Origin: Okeania sp. SIO2B3
GTDB lineage: Bacteria; Cyanobacteriota; Cyanobacteriia; Cyanobacteriales; Microcoleaceae
DNA: 64,000 bases
Assembly (NCBI RefSeq): GCF_010672525.1
Contig: NZ_JAAHGH010000030.1
Span: 1-64,000, forward strand
Direction of reading: 5' to 3'
Shown one piece after another: positions 1-9,896 of this stretch. Both the position numbers and the translations under genes were made by a program. The notes under the pieces are model-generated. The model was not told the origin of the DNA. It ran no database searches and saw only the letters and a list, made by a program, of their open reading frames with translations. The first letter of the stretch is position 1; each line of letters begins with the position of its first letter.

Positions 1-136
1 ACCAGAACGAAAAGTATACTCTTCTTCTAGGTTGATTAATAAGGTAGTAATAATCCCTTCTTTTAACTGTATCTCTTTGGCATTTTTATTCTCAAGCAAG
101 GTGACAACTCGATTCCCTTCATTCTCATCTTTTTTT
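1..136 (-). pseudogene. Unidentified open frame running off the left edge
   Basis: On the minus strand an uninterrupted frame reads about 43 residues (including VVTLLENKNAKEIQ, then KEGIITTLLINLEEEYTF) and leaves the window at position 1. Its upstream side abuts a repeated stretch (tgacaaaaatatcggctctc) also found at about 400, so the frame looks cut off there. The composition is protein-like, but I do not recognise the family, and it may be a broken gene or chance. Confidence 0.2.
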
Positions 137-560
137 GACAAAAATATCGGCTCTCAACCCCGACTTTTTCAGAGGATAAAAAATCAAATTATCCATCTTC
201 TCCTATCCCTATTCCAGGAACTACTGATAACTGAATTTACTCCTAATCCCAGTTAAATTTCATTCCTAAATACTCTTCTAGTCTTTGTTTATTAATTTGG
301 AAATAATCATTTAAGCTTCTACATATTTATGAATCAATAAATGTTGGAAATAATCTCATAATCTGATTGTAGCTCACCCAGATTTCAATCTCTATTTTTT
401 TGACAAAAATATCGGCTCTCAAAACTGACTTTTTCAGAGGATAAAAAATTAAATTATCCATCTTATCCTATCCCTATTCCAGGAACTACTGATAACTGTT
501 AATTGATAACTTATAAATGAATTAACTTCTAATCCCAGTTAAATTTCATTCCTAAATACT
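128..560. repeat. Direct duplication, about 268 bp period
   Basis: The stretch at about 130-345 recurs at about 398-615. Shared landmarks are tgacaaaaatatcggctctc, then tttttcagaggataaaaaat, then ccaggaactactgataact, then the minus-strand 3' end of a sulfotransferase gene. The second copy runs into the intact gene at 529. The first copy carries only the gene's last codons, so it is a leftover of a tandem duplication. Confidence 0.7.
238..345 (-). pseudogene. Remnant of a second sulfotransferase 3' end
   Basis: Minus-strand reading gives NDYFQINKQRLEEYLGMKFN before the stop. This matches the C-terminus of the intact TPR-sulfotransferase next door almost residue for residue. Upstream of roughly position 345 the similarity fades and stops appear. 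It shows that a paralogous copy once lay in tandem and has been lost except for its tail. Confidence 0.6.
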
Positions 561-2400
561 CTTCTAGTCTCTGGTTATGAATTTGGAAATAATCATTTAA
601 ACTCCTACGAATTGATGAATCAATAGAAGAATAATTTCCCATATTATAATTTTTGTACTCTGAGAGTTGATATTCTGGCAAATCTAAAAAATTTAAAACC
701 TCCCCCATCGTAACTTCTGGGTGAGCATAAAAATCTTCACTTTTCAAAATTAGGAATTGTTCCCGTGGAAATAAACTCATCCATTCCTTAAAAAACTCAA
801 CATATACTCCTCGCACTAAATAATTTAATTCCTTCATCCAGTAATTAACTTTTTCAGGAGTTTTTGTTAGCTGCTCTAAATCTAATTTAATTGCCTCCTC
901 AAAAGACCGATTTTCCCAGTTTAATCGTAGCCACTGATAATATTGAGATATGGCTCTATCTATAGGATTCCTTAATAGTATAATTAGCTTAACTTTAGGG
1001 AACACTTGAAAAATTCTTCTTGCAGCATTCGGATAATCAAAATAACTAGGACTAGCTTCCCCTGTCAGAAAATTTTTCCCTTCTGAAATTACTGGAAAAT
1101 GAGCTAAATACCAATTTATAGACTCATTAAATTTCCAAGACCAAAAATCCATTTCTTTTTTAATTGGAGGAACAATTTGTGGATGTTGAGTCAGATAACT
1201 ATAAAGGGAAGTAGTACCTCCTTTGTGAACTCCAATAATGATAAAATTCGGTCCTTGTACTTGTTCTAAATTCCATGGCTGGGATACTAATTCAGGGTAT
1301 AACTTCTGAGTTTGCTGATAACAAGCAGTTTGATAATAAGGTATAGCTTCTTCAATTTTATTCAAACGAGTTAAAGTCTCTCCTATATTTAAGTAAGACC
1401 AAAAAGAATCAGGATTAGACTTTTGAAATTTCTGGAAAAAAGTTAGTACTTCTAATAGTTTATCTTCTCTCAAAAAAGCTTCCCATATATTAGGATAAAA
1501 CCACCAATATAGGTCTGGATTAATTTCAATAGCTTGACGATAAGCTACAACTGCTTCATCCCATTTTTGTTGTCGAGTTAAGGCAATACCCAAATTATAA
1601 TAAGACTTACTATTTGGATTTAATTCTATTTTTCTTCGGAGTTCTAAAATTTCTTGGGATAACTGGTGTTTTTTATCTAAAACTTGCTGTAGCTTGTGGC
1701 AAATGTCTAAGTCATCTTGATTAATCTCTAGAGCTATTTTATAAAAAATAATCGCCCCATTATTCTTATCTGCCTTAGCTAAATTATTTGCCATTTCTAC
1801 AAATAAATTTGGATTATCCTGTAAAAATTCCAGTAATTTATCGTAAATAGGATATTGCCCTCGATGCTGAATAGCTTGATGATAATCCTGAATTGCTGCA
1901 TCTATATTTGAATGATATTTTTGCTCTATAGCATCTCCTAATTTACTATAAATTCCTGGCGCTCCTGGCTGTAACTTAATCACATAAATATAGTTATATA
2001 TCGCTTCATCCCATTGTTTTAACTCTACTAAAGCATTTCCTAAATTGTAGTAAGACCAAGGAAAATTTCTATCAAGTTGAATTGCCTTTTTATAAGCATT
2101 AACAGCATTTTCCCATCTTTGTAATTTGCTTAAAGCATCTCCTAAATTATAATGAGACCAAGAAAAATCATGGTTTAACTCTATAGCGCGATAGTAAAAA
2201 TTTATAGCTTCATCCCAATTTTCTTGCTGATGTAAAACTTGTGCTAAATGATAGTAATACCAAGAAAAATCAGGTTTTAGTATAATAGCTTCACGGTAGT
2301 TTTCAATTGCTAATTCCCATTTTTTCTGTTTAGCATATATAGTCGCAAGTTTGGCATACTCTTCAGGTGTATTCGGATTGAAATTATTGCTTGACGACAT
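529..2400 (-). CDS. TPR-repeat sulfotransferase
   Basis: The protein is 623 aa. The N-terminal two thirds are tetratricopeptide repeats with the cyanobacterial pattern W-(D/E)-x-A-(I/V)-x-x-(Y/F)-x-x-A-I-x-L. The C-terminal about 230 residues form a PAPS-dependent sulfotransferase: a 5'-phosphosulfate loop (IIGVHKGGTTSL) and a 3'-phosphate motif (VKLIILLRNPIDRAISQY). Such enzymes move sulfate from PAPS to a carbohydrate or small-molecule hydroxyl, with the TPR array binding a partner or substrate. The frame is open to 2442, but I prefer ATG at 2400 (MSSSNNFNPNTPEEYAKLA), where the TPR region begins. The substrate cannot be told from sequence. No operon partner is near; a decayed duplicate of its 3' end lies just downstream. 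Confidence 0.85.
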   Translation of the reverse strand: MSSSNNFNPNTPEEYAKLATIYAKQKKWELAIENYREAIILKPDFSWYYYHLAQVLHQQENWDEAINFYYRAIELNHDFSWSHYNLGDALSKLQRWENAVNAYKKAIQLDRNFPWSYYNLGNALVELKQWDEAIYNYIYVIKLQPGAPGIYSKLGDAIEQKYHSNIDAAIQDYHQAIQHRGQYPIYDKLLEFLQDNPNLFVEMANNLAKADKNNGAIIFYKIALEINQDDLDICHKLQQVLDKKHQLSQEILELRRKIELNPNSKSYYNLGIALTRQQKWDEAVVAYRQAIEINPDLYWWFYPNIWEAFLREDKLLEVLTFFQKFQKSNPDSFWSYLNIGETLTRLNKIEEAIPYYQTACYQQTQKLYPELVSQPWNLEQVQGPNFIIIGVHKGGTTSLYSYLTQHPQIVPPIKKEMDFWSWKFNESINWYLAHFPVISEGKNFLTGEASPSYFDYPNAARRIFQVFPKVKLIILLRNPIDRAISQYYQWLRLNWENRSFEEAIKLDLEQLTKTPEKVNYWMKELNYLVRGVYVEFFKEWMSLFPREQFLILKSEDFYAHPEVTMGEVLNFLDLPEYQLSEYKNYNMGNYSSIDSSIRRSLNDYFQIHNQRLEEYLGMKFNWD

Positions 2401-2442
2401 AAAAGTTGGTAATAGGTAATTGGCACATTTATATAGCAGCAC

Positions 2443-4263
2443 CTTCTTTGGTTAGGACAATAAATTTGAGTGAAAAGGGAGTAGGGAGTAGGCAGTAGAG
2501 AATAGGAAATAGAAGAATTTCCTAATATATTTGCGTAGTGCTATAGCAGTCGAAGTAAAGGTTAATACCAATTTGGAAAAATAATGTTACTAATAATTAA
2601 TAATAAGGGCAATTATAAAGACTTTATAGGTAATGTCCATTGGATGAAAAAGATAAATTATGACCTAATAAATGGTATTAAAGCTATTCATTTTGTACGT
2701 CGCTAATCCGACAGCTCCCCTACCTGTACGGGCAAATGGCCGTTTACCCCTAGCAATGACTGCCTAAGAAATAACCTAGTTATTTGTAGCAAATATTTAT
2801 CAAAATAATATGGGTCGCCCAACCCCGCCTTTTAAGGCGAAATATTTTTGGAGAGTTCCTCAAATCCCCTACTTCCCCTCCCCTCCTGGGAGGGGTTAGG
2901 GGTGGGTTGGGAGGGGTTAGGGGTGGGTTAACTTATGACTTGTGACTTATGACTGCTTAATTCTGACTTATGACTTCGTTAACACCCTTGGTATAAGACA
3001 TATCAAAAGCTTAAAACTCAGACAACGCAATATTTTTCCTTCTCTCCTAGATAACTAAACGCCTTCTTCCTTCTGCTATATCAAACAAGGTTTGTAGATT
3101 ATATGTCATATTCTAGATGAGAAAAGTTTACCGAAAAATTGTGGGTATGTGCCTCCCCTTTTAAGGGGATAATAAGCGGTCGAGGGATGGCGAGGTCTCG
3201 GAGCCATATCCAATCGACCAAGAGAAGAAAAATTTTCATCTCTTTGTCAATCCTCTTCTTTCAAGGAGAGGTAATTATTCATTATTCATTATTCATTATT
3301 CATTGTTGAACGCCTTACCTAATACCTACAGCAGATTTCATCTAATATCAAGTCCGGAAATTAGTTATGAAAAAACCTATCTTTTTACACAGGGCAAATA
3401 TCCCTATTATCCCTACTCCCTACTCTCTTAATTTATAAGTATTCAAGCGGATATGATATAAGTGATATCATCTCCGTTGGTATAGTCCCGTGTAAAAGTT
3501 GGGGAAATATCTACCGCCATATAAGTAAAATTTTTCCTTTTCTTAAAGCTTCTTTCTTCTTTCTTCTTCCTTCTTCCTTCTTCCTTCTTCCTTACCTTCT
3601 CTATACAAGACCGATGCTACCGGACATGATATGAGGTACATAAGTCGTGGACAAAATGCCCACACCACAAAAATTCAAACTCCGTCCTTAAGGGCGAGGT
3701 CTTAAATATTTGTACTTCATATACTTGCAATTTACAGTAATTTAAGAAATGGTAACTTTCTACATATATTCCAACAAAACTCTGACTAAAGCAATCTGAA
3801 TCATAACTGATTATACGAATATGATATTTTTTAAAGGAGAGAACAGGAAATAGAGAAAAATCATCAATCTGTTTGATAAACCGGACTTTGTATAATCTCT
3901 CTTTCTCATAACTATAAACAAGATTTTTTTACTGATAACGCACTTATTCAAACTTGATACAAATTCTAGGGTAGCAAGGTTAAAATAATTGAAAATTTTT
4001 ACCTTATATCAAATACAAAAAATAATACTACAATTATTTCACAAAACCTAAATAAATAAGTTGAGCGAAAGAATAAAAGATAAATTTCATCTGAAATACA
4101 AGTAATTATGCTATTTTCCCATTCCCCCATTTCCACATCTCTCTATCTCCCGATCAATTGCCTGTAGCAAACATTCACCTATTTCATATTATATAGTCAA
4201 AAATTTGCTCAATTCCGAGATAATGACATAATAGTTAATAACACAAAATATTCTAGGAATTCA
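2443..4263. repeat. Long intergenic region with R3 and R1 repeats
   Basis: No gene is visible in these 1.8 kb. An R3-like copy lies at about 2565-2812 (landmarks accaatttggaaaaataatg and tatttgtagcaaatatttat, shared with 42.7, 47.6 and 52.4 kb). Two copies of gggaggggttaggggtgggt lie at about 2888-2930. An R1 copy lies at about 3135-3305 (gggatggcgaggtctcggag, aatcgaccaagag, then an attcattattcatt tract). A polypyrimidine run of cttcttc units covers about 3545-3600. The stretch just before 4264 is plain AT-rich DNA and may hold the promoter of the next gene. Confidence 0.6.
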
Positions 4264-5082
4264 ATGGGTATATCTATAGAAGTTGACAACACAACCTTTG
4301 CCACCGAAGTCTTAAAAAATTCCCACAAAAGACCTGTTTTAGTAGACTTTTACGCTACTTGGTGTGGTCCGTGTAAAATGCTCAAACCAATCTTAGAAAA
4401 GTTGGTTCAAGAATATGACTTTATCTTAGCTAAAGTAGATGTCGATCAAAATCCAGAATTAGCTCAAACTTATGGTGTAGAGGGAGTACCAGATGTTAAA
4501 GTCGTAAATCTAGGAGAAGTAAAACCTGGTTTTGTAGGAGTTCTTTCAGAGCCAAAACTACGAAATTTTCTAGGTGAACTTAATCTTAAATCAGAATTAG
4601 AAACAGAACTAGCAACACTGCGGAACTTGACAAAATCTGGTGAATTAAAACAAGCAAAAAATCTTTTAGACCAGCTTTTTCAAAAATATCCTCGTAATAT
4701 TAGCTTAATCATAGAAGCTGCGAAATTTTTAGTAAGCTTAAATCGATTAGAAGAAGCTCAAAAACTAATAGAAACTATAGGAGAAAATAACCGAGAATTT
4801 TATCCCCAAGTACAAGCAGTAAAAGGATTAATTCACTTTAAACAAGAAGCAGAAAATCCTGGTGATACCGAACTAGATAAAATGTATGCTCAAGCTTGTA
4901 GCTTAACACTATCAGCTAACTATGAAGAAGCACTAAAATTATTTTTAGATATAGTCACCAGGAATCGTAAATATAAAAATGACGGCGCACGCAAAGCAAT
5001 GCTGGCAATATTTAATATCTTAGGAGATGATAACTCTACCAGTAAAGAATATCGCAAGCAGCTATTATTAAACCTGTACTAA
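4264..5082 (+). CDS. cnoX: Thioredoxin-TPR fusion, CnoX/YbbN-like
   Basis: The protein is 272 aa. Residues about 1-110 form a thioredoxin fold with the active-site sequence WCGPCK and a cis-proline region (VEGVPDVKV). Residues about 115-270 are helical TPR-like repeats (LEEAQKLIE, YEEALKLFLDI), which is the CnoX/YbbN architecture. In the E. coli family the protein acts as a cytosolic holdase that protects clients from oxidation and hands them to GroEL/DnaK. This copy keeps both redox cysteines, so thiol-disulfide activity is possible. It stands alone between two long gaps, and the symbol is assigned by architecture. Confidence 0.8.
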   Translation: MGISIEVDNTTFATEVLKNSHKRPVLVDFYATWCGPCKMLKPILEKLVQEYDFILAKVDVDQNPELAQTYGVEGVPDVKVVNLGEVKPGFVGVLSEPKLRNFLGELNLKSELETELATLRNLTKSGELKQAKNLLDQLFQKYPRNISLIIEAAKFLVSLNRLEEAQKLIETIGENNREFYPQVQAVKGLIHFKQEAENPGDTELDKMYAQACSLTLSANYEEALKLFLDIVTRNRKYKNDGARKAMLAIFNILGDDNSTSKEYRKQLLLNLY

Positions 5083-5200
5083 AAGTAGTTCTTCATTTGT
5101 AAGAAGCATTCAGCCGTCAGCTATCAGCAATCAGCTACTGCTTTTAGTTTTAGATAAAAACTTTACTAATTGAGGCAGAATTTATACTTAACTATAAAAC

Positions 5201-5450
5201 CCACATTCCGCACTTCAATTTGTAAAATTAAAAGTAGTATATAAATCCGTTGCTTGGTAAGTATTTATACTATGCAAATCATCTCAATTACTTTTTTCGT
5301 TCATCAAATTCCGAGTAAATAATTAAGCATAAATAATTGTTTGATTGATTACTCAATCACGGCAGTTATGATTTTCTCCTAAATTCTGTCTCCTGACTCC
5401 TGACTCCTGACTCCTTCTTCGGTTGCTACATTTTGTGGTGCGGAATGTGG
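5201..5450. mobile_element. MITE-B, 250 bp with 13-bp terminal inverted repeats
   Basis: CCACATTCCGCAC at 5201-5213 is matched by its exact reverse complement GTGCGGAATGTGG at 5438-5450. The interior has no long ORF and contains a tgactcc heptamer run. The right end stops 4 bp from the stop codon of the MBL gene. A left-half copy of the same element lies at 15850-15935. Confidence 0.75.
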
Positions 5451-5454
5451 ATCT

Positions 5455-6363
5455 TTAAACTCCCATTGGCAGGACTAAACCTTCGCGGGCCATAACTGCC
5501 TGGGGAAAAGCTGTTTTGACTTTTTTTGCTATTTCATCAAGAAAATCATCACTGTGAGTAGGTTCATGGTGAAAAATAACTACCCGCTTTACTCCTGCAG
5601 CTTTAGCTACTTTGATTGCTTCCTGCCAAGTCGAATGTCCCCAACCTACCTTAGAAGAGTTGGGATTATGATACTCATCATCAGTGTACATAGCATCATA
5701 GATTAATACATCAGCATTGCGGGCTAAATCTACCACACTTTCATCCAAACGGTCGGGAAAATGTTCTGTATCAGAACAATAAACTACTGTCCGTCCATTC
5801 CATGTCACTCTATATCCCATTGCTGTGTTAGGATGATTCAGGGAACCAGTCTCAATCTCAATATCATCCAGCATCATTTTTTCCCCATGCTGAAGCTCAT
5901 AAAAACGTAAGTCAGCCTGGATACCATTTAAAGGAATAGGAGAGTTATAATGTAGAACCCTTTGTATAAAATGCTTTCTCATGGACTCCCCTTCTGGAGG
6001 TATAGCTCCGTAGATATGAAAACTATTTCCTTGGGTAAAAGCAGGAGTAAATAAAGGGAAACCTTGAATATGATCCCAGTGATAATGAGTGAAAAACATA
6101 TAAGCTTCTACTGGCATTTCCTGCATCATTTCCTCGCCTAATTCTCGTAGACCAGTGCCACCATCAAATATCAGTCGCTTACCAGCTATTTGCATTTCTA
6201 TGCAGGAAGTATTTCCACCATATCTAATAGTATCTTTTCCTGGAGTAGGAACACTACCTCGTACACCCCAGAACTTCACTAAAAAATCTCCCATTTGTTC
6301 AGACATCTTCGAGAAATCAACATTATCTTTAGTTAGCACTTCAGAAGAAAGTTTAGTTTCCAT
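5455..6363 (-). CDS. MBL-fold metal-dependent hydrolase
   Basis: The protein is 302 aa of the metallo-beta-lactamase fold. The zinc motif reads FTHYHWDHIQG (HxHxDH). Further metal ligands are expected at SDTEH and in GWGHSTWQEA and IFHHEPTHSDD. It resembles the RNase Z / phosphodiesterase-like MBL group found widely in cyanobacteria, so phosphodiester hydrolysis is likely but the substrate is unknown. The ATG at 6363 is the only good start; a later in-frame ATG would still leave the core intact. It is transcribed toward a MITE-B placed 4 bp after its stop codon. Confidence 0.8.
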   Translation of the reverse strand: METKLSSEVLTKDNVDFSKMSEQMGDFLVKFWGVRGSVPTPGKDTIRYGGNTSCIEMQIAGKRLIFDGGTGLRELGEEMMQEMPVEAYMFFTHYHWDHIQGFPLFTPAFTQGNSFHIYGAIPPEGESMRKHFIQRVLHYNSPIPLNGIQADLRFYELQHGEKMMLDDIEIETGSLNHPNTAMGYRVTWNGRTVVYCSDTEHFPDRLDESVVDLARNADVLIYDAMYTDDEYHNPNSSKVGWGHSTWQEAIKVAKAAGVKRVVIFHHEPTHSDDFLDEIAKKVKTAFPQAVMAREGLVLPMGV

Positions 6364-6529
6364 ATGAATTTTTTTTTAGCAGTTTCCACTTTATGAATTT
6401 AAAGATTTCTGGATTTTTGGGAAATTGAACTAGAGACAGAAAATATAGCAGCTTGCTTTTCTATAAATTGTTAATTATTGCCAATTGAGAAAATTGTCCA
6501 ATTTTAATAATTAACCAATCTGCAAACCA

Positions 6530-7627
6530 CTAATTATATTTCAAACTCTCACATTGTCCATGATGGCGCAATAAATGATCGCATAGCACAATGGCTACCA
6601 TTGCTTCTACCATAGGCACAGCTCTAGGTAAAACGCAAGGGTCATGTCTTCCTTTCGCTGCTAACAATACCTCTTCACCTCTACGACTAACAGTACGCTG
6701 CTCTTTACGAATTGTAGCAGTTGGTTTAAATGCTGCCCGCAACACAATATTTTCTCCATTAGAAATTCCTCCCTGTACCCCTCCAGAACGATTAGTAACA
6801 GTCCGAATTTCCCCTTGCTCATCTGTATAAAATTCATCATTATGCTCGCTACCTGTCAGAGTAGTACCCGCAAAACCAGAACCAATTTCAAATCCTTTGC
6901 TCGCTGGCAAAGACATTACACCCTTAGCTAAATCTGCTTCCAATTTATCAAACACAGGAGAACCAAGACCTTTTGGCACATTCCTGGCCACACATTCAAC
7001 CACACCTCCCAGAGAATCTCCCACATCCCGTATTTGCTCTACTAATTCAATCATCCTGTCTGCACATTCAGTATCTGGACAACGGACAATATTACTTTCT
7101 ACTTGTTCTATAGTCACCGTTTCTAGGTCAACAATGGCCTCTAAATTTTTGATGCGCTTTACATAACCGACAATTTCCACACCAGAATATTGTTTAAGAA
7201 TTTTTTTAGCGATCGCCCCAGCAGCAACACGTCCAATTGTTTCTCTAGCTGAAGAGCGTCCCCCACCTTGCCAGTTCCTAATACCATACTTAGCATCATA
7301 AGTTGCATCGGCATGAGATGGACGATATTTACTAGCCATCTCCTGATAATCTTGTGAACGAGCATCCTTATTTCTCACCAACATCATAATTGGCGTACCC
7401 AAAGTTTTACCTTCAAATACTCCAGACAGTATTTCACAAATATCTGTTTCTTTGCGGGGTGTAGTAATTTTGCTTTGTCCTGGACGCCTACGGTCTAACT
7501 CATATTGAATTTCTGCAACATCTATTTTTAGTTTAGGAGGGCAACCATCAATTATAACTCCGACTCCTCCTCCGTGGGATTCACCAAATGTTGTGACCCG
7601 AAACAGATGTCCAAATGTGTTGCCCAT
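6530..7627 (-). CDS. aroC: Chorismate synthase
   Basis: The protein is 365 aa, the usual length. It converts EPSP to chorismate using reduced FMN, the last step of the shikimate pathway. Family signatures are visible: [19 protein letters not shown] at the N-terminus, [36 protein letters not shown] in the middle, and [17 protein letters not shown] near the end. The frame extends three codons upstream to another ATG (7636), but family members start at MGNTFGHLF, so 7627 is chosen. Its neighbour is an MBL hydrolase on the same strand 167 bp downstream; no other aro genes are present. Confidence 0.95.
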   Translation of the reverse strand: MGNTFGHLFRVTTFGESHGGGVGVIIDGCPPKLKIDVAEIQYELDRRRPGQSKITTPRKETDICEILSGVFEGKTLGTPIMMLVRNKDARSQDYQEMASKYRPSHADATYDAKYGIRNWQGGGRSSARETIGRVAAGAIAKKILKQYSGVEIVGYVKRIKNLEAIVDLETVTIEQVESNIVRCPDTECADRMIELVEQIRDVGDSLGGVVECVARNVPKGLGSPVFDKLEADLAKGVMSLPASKGFEIGSGFAGTTLTGSEHNDEFYTDEQGEIRTVTNRSGGVQGGISNGENIVLRAAFKPTATIRKEQRTVSRRGEEVLLAAKGRHDPCVLPRAVPMVEAMVAIVLCDHLLRHHGQCESLKYN

Positions 7628-7636
7628 GAAATTCAA

Positions 7637-8050
7637 ACTACAATAAAGAATTAAGACCTTTATTTTAACCTGTTTTCTTTAAATAAAGCACTCAGCTATA
7701 GAAGTCAGAAATCAAAAGTCAGAAGTTATAATTTAAACTCTTGCTGTGACTAAATTTGAGAGGAGCGAGAATATCCTAATAATAATGGCGACTGCTATAT
7801 CAGCAAATACTTCGCTAGATCTAGGGTTTTTGAGGTTTAGGACTATGAGCGTGGAAAACCTTGACCGCGTTTGTTGAAGGAAAATTCGGTCTAGATACTG
7901 TCATTCAGGAAGATTGTAGCGTCAACCAAATAATTTCCTTAAAAATATTTTATCGGCCTACTTTCAAAGGCATAGCTAAGAGGCCAATTGAAATCCGTAA
8001 TAATCTCCCGCTAAATTTAGATAATAATAACGAGAGAGCATTAATCAGAC
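7637..8050. other. Intergenic region between aroC and psbN, no gene seen
   Basis: AT-rich DNA between the start of aroC and the stop of psbN. An open frame on the plus strand (7861-8091) has a TTG start and overlaps psbN antisense; its protein looks like nothing known and I treat it as chance. No repeat family of the window is found here. Confidence 0.4.
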
Positions 8051-8182
8051 TTAGTCTTCGTGTTCATCAAAAGGGTCTCTTAACTCCTTAGCGGGAGGTC
8101 CGAAGGCTGTGTAAATTGAAAAGCTAGTAATGGCCACAACCATTACGCCGATGGATATACTAAGAACTGTTGCCGGTTCCAT
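8051..8182 (-). CDS. psbN: Photosystem II protein PsbN
   Basis: A 43-aa single-span membrane protein beginning MEPATVLSISIGVMVVAITS and ending in the conserved GPPAKELRDPFDEHED. PsbN is an assembly factor needed for early PSII reaction-centre formation and repair, not a stable subunit. The open frame runs 82 codons further upstream into insertion-sequence debris, but the conserved protein starts at 8182. It lies opposite to psbH, as in the psbB-psbT-psbN-psbH arrangement, but psbB and psbT are not in this window and the psbN-psbH gap is enlarged to about 820 bp. Confidence 0.93.
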   Translation of the reverse strand: MEPATVLSISIGVMVVAITSFSIYTAFGPPAKELRDPFDEHED

Positions 8183-8214
8183 ATAATTCATTAAAATTAT
8201 GAGTGTTATAGTTC

Positions 8215-8430
8215 TTGACATCCTCCCGACGTTGCGCATGGCGCGACAACGCGGGATTCCTATACCTTGCGGTTTAGGACTTTCTGCTTCGTAGCACCTG
8301 CCTCCAAGGCCCTTCCCTCTTTCTGGTCTTACGGTCGCTCCACAGACTGACACTGCTAGCCCAGCAGCCTTATTTAAAGCTAACACACTATTGGTAAAAC
8401 CGCACGCACAATTGATTGGTTTTCCCATCT
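8215..8430 (-). pseudogene. TnpB (IS200/IS605 family) C-terminal remnant with element end
   Basis: Minus-strand translation gives NKAAGLAVSVCGATVRPERG and then a GIGIPRC-type tail, the typical extreme C-terminus of cyanobacterial TnpB proteins. Just past it lies ttgacatcctcccgacgttg...gggattccta, matching the right end next to the tnpB pseudogene at 55.4 kb (ttgacatcctccccggc...ggggattccta). The rest of tnpB is missing. The fragment has fused in frame with psbN upstream codons but is not expected to be translated with it. Confidence 0.65.
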
Positions 8431-8447
8431 CTTCGATCCCCTAATAG

Positions 8448-8773
8448 CTACCTCTAGGCTCTGCCAAAGGGATAGCGCGGGTCTTCAACCAAAGTTGAGA
8501 TAAAAATATAGTCAAATATGACATATCCTTATTTTGCAGGTGTTACCCTGACGCTCGTGTTAGCGCAGCTCCTCCGGAGGAGGCACTACAACACCACGCC
8601 AGTTGCTTTAAGTCGGGGGACCCGCAAGGGCGCACTGGCTCCCATATCCCATGGTCAAAGACATAAGGGAGTTGCTTTTTATTTTCCTCTTTGTTTGACG
8701 ATCTCCCTGATTCAATTTCTGCTTGGTCATAATACAGAGGCTTGGACGTAGGTTCTTATGTGTCTAGAGGTAG
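8448..8773. other. GC-richer segment bounded by 10-bp inverted repeats
   Basis: CTACCTCTAG at 8448-8457 is the reverse complement of CTAGAGGTAG at 8764-8773. The enclosed 300 bp is clearly richer in G+C than its surroundings and contains a small hairpin (TCAACcaaaGTTGA). Short open frames exist on both strands, but I recognise none of the products. It adjoins the TnpB remnant, so it is probably part of the same or another insertion. From 8774 to psbH the DNA is AT-rich and should contain the psbH promoter. Confidence 0.35.
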
Positions 8774-9003
8774 CGTGTCAGTCCAGGAATTTCACCCTAT
8801 TGAAATCAGATCGTTGACTCTTGAGGCTATTTTATTCTCTATTATTGCAGACATTGTTAAATTATCTCAATAGTCGCCCAAATTTCTGGAGACAAAAGAC
8901 TATATTTAACTACATAAGACTATATTTATGTACAACATTTATTATACAATATTATTACAAAAGATTAAAAAATTCTGCTGAATTATAGATTACATAGAAA
9001 CTT

Positions 9004-9207
9004 ATGGCACAAAGAACTGGATTAGGAGACCTGCTCAAACCTTTAAACTCTGAATATGGTAAAGTATCTCCCGGTTGGGGAACTACACCATTAATGGCCG
9101 TTTTTATGGGCTTATTCTTTGTCTTCTTGTTGATTATTCTCCAAATCTACAACTCTTCGTTGTTGTTAGAGAATGTTGATGTGGACTGGGCTAGTCTAAC
9201 TAAATAA
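9004..9207 (+). CDS. psbH: Photosystem II reaction centre protein H
   Basis: A 67-aa protein, the full cyanobacterial length. It begins [20 protein letters not shown], continues with [18 protein letters not shown] and has one membrane helix (about residues 28-48). PsbH is a low-molecular-weight PSII subunit that stabilises the CP47 side and quinone/bicarbonate binding. Upstream DNA separates it from psbN by insertion debris. A hairpin follows at 9222, then tatA. Confidence 0.96.
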   Translation: MAQRTGLGDLLKPLNSEYGKVSPGWGTTPLMAVFMGLFFVFLLIILQIYNSSLLLENVDVDWASLTK

Positions 9208-9221
9208 GATAAATTAAAGAG

Positions 9222-9262
9222 TAGGGCTAAGAAATTCAATTAATTAAAATTTCTCCAGCCCT
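9222..9262 (+). terminator. Hairpin after psbH
   Basis: tagggct (9222-9228) pairs with agcccta (9256-9262), and inner bases gaaatt/aatttc extend the stem. No run of T follows, so a classical intrinsic terminator is not certain; it could instead stabilise the psbH mRNA 3' end. Confidence 0.5.
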
Positions 9263-9314
9263 AGCTATATCTTTCAATAGTAATTTCAGATAAGTTTTAG
9301 GAGTAAAAAACAAA

Positions 9315-9587
9315 ATGAATATTTTTGGTATTGGTCTGCCTGAAATGATTGTAATTTTAGTCGTAGCTCTTTTGATATTCGGTCCAAAGAAACTACCAGA
9401 AATTGGTCGTAGTTTAGGGCAAGCTATAAATAGTTTTAAAGCAGGAGCTAAAGAGTTTGAACATGAGTTGAAACGAGAGGCAAAACAGTTAGAAGAAGGG
9501 TCTCAAGTTAGTCAATATGCAACTGAATCTGAGTCAGAAAAAGTAGTAACTGTTTCTTCCCCTACAGATGCAAGTCAGAAAAGCTAG
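9315..9587 (+). CDS. tatA: Twin-arginine translocase subunit TatA/E
   Basis: A 90-aa protein with the TatA plan: an N-terminal membrane helix (MNIFGIGLPEMIVILVVALL), the hinge FGPKKLPEIGRSLGQAINSF, an amphipathic helix, then a charged and Ser/Thr-rich tail. TatA oligomers form the pore of the Tat pathway for folded proteins in thylakoid and plasma membranes. In cyanobacteria one TatA-like protein often also covers the TatB role. tatC is not in the window. Confidence 0.9.
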   Translation: MNIFGIGLPEMIVILVVALLIFGPKKLPEIGRSLGQAINSFKAGAKEFEHELKREAKQLEEGSQVSQYATESESEKVVTVSSPTDASQKS

Positions 9588-9594
9588 TTCACAA

Positions 9595-9720
9595 TTAATA
9601 ATTAATAACTAATAATTACCTCTATTTGAAAAGAAGAGGATTGACTAAAAAGAAATTGTTTTGTTGTTTCTCTTTTGAAGGAGAAGCTTTAAACCTTAAT
9701 TATTTGGTCAAACTAGAGAA
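9595..9720. repeat. R1 repeat, short form, inverted
   Basis: This stretch reads as the reverse of R1: an attaataattaataact tract, ttacctct, tgaaaagaagaggattgact, and at the far end aaggagaagctttaaacctt. The GC-rich central module present in the copies at 3.2, 34.6 and 44.6 kb is absent, as in the copy at 47.6 kb. Confidence 0.6.
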
Positions 9721-9896
9721 AAAAATCACCTGAGCCAATCCAAAAAATTAGGTACATCTCATATTTGCAAAAATACTTTTTTCCTGTTCCCTATTTCCTG
9801 TTCCCTAAAAGCGATAATTTTTTAGCTCTATTTAAAATTGAGATGTACCCAAAAAATTATTATATTTTTGACAATTTAATTTTAATTTTTAACGTA

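Noticed and set aside
7861-8091. Plus-strand frame before psbN
   Set aside because: It starts with TTG, overlaps psbN antisense, and the product has no recognisable pattern.
8518-8751. Plus-strand frame inside the GC-rich segment
   Set aside because: It lies in insertion debris; neither this nor the opposite-strand frame resembles a known protein.
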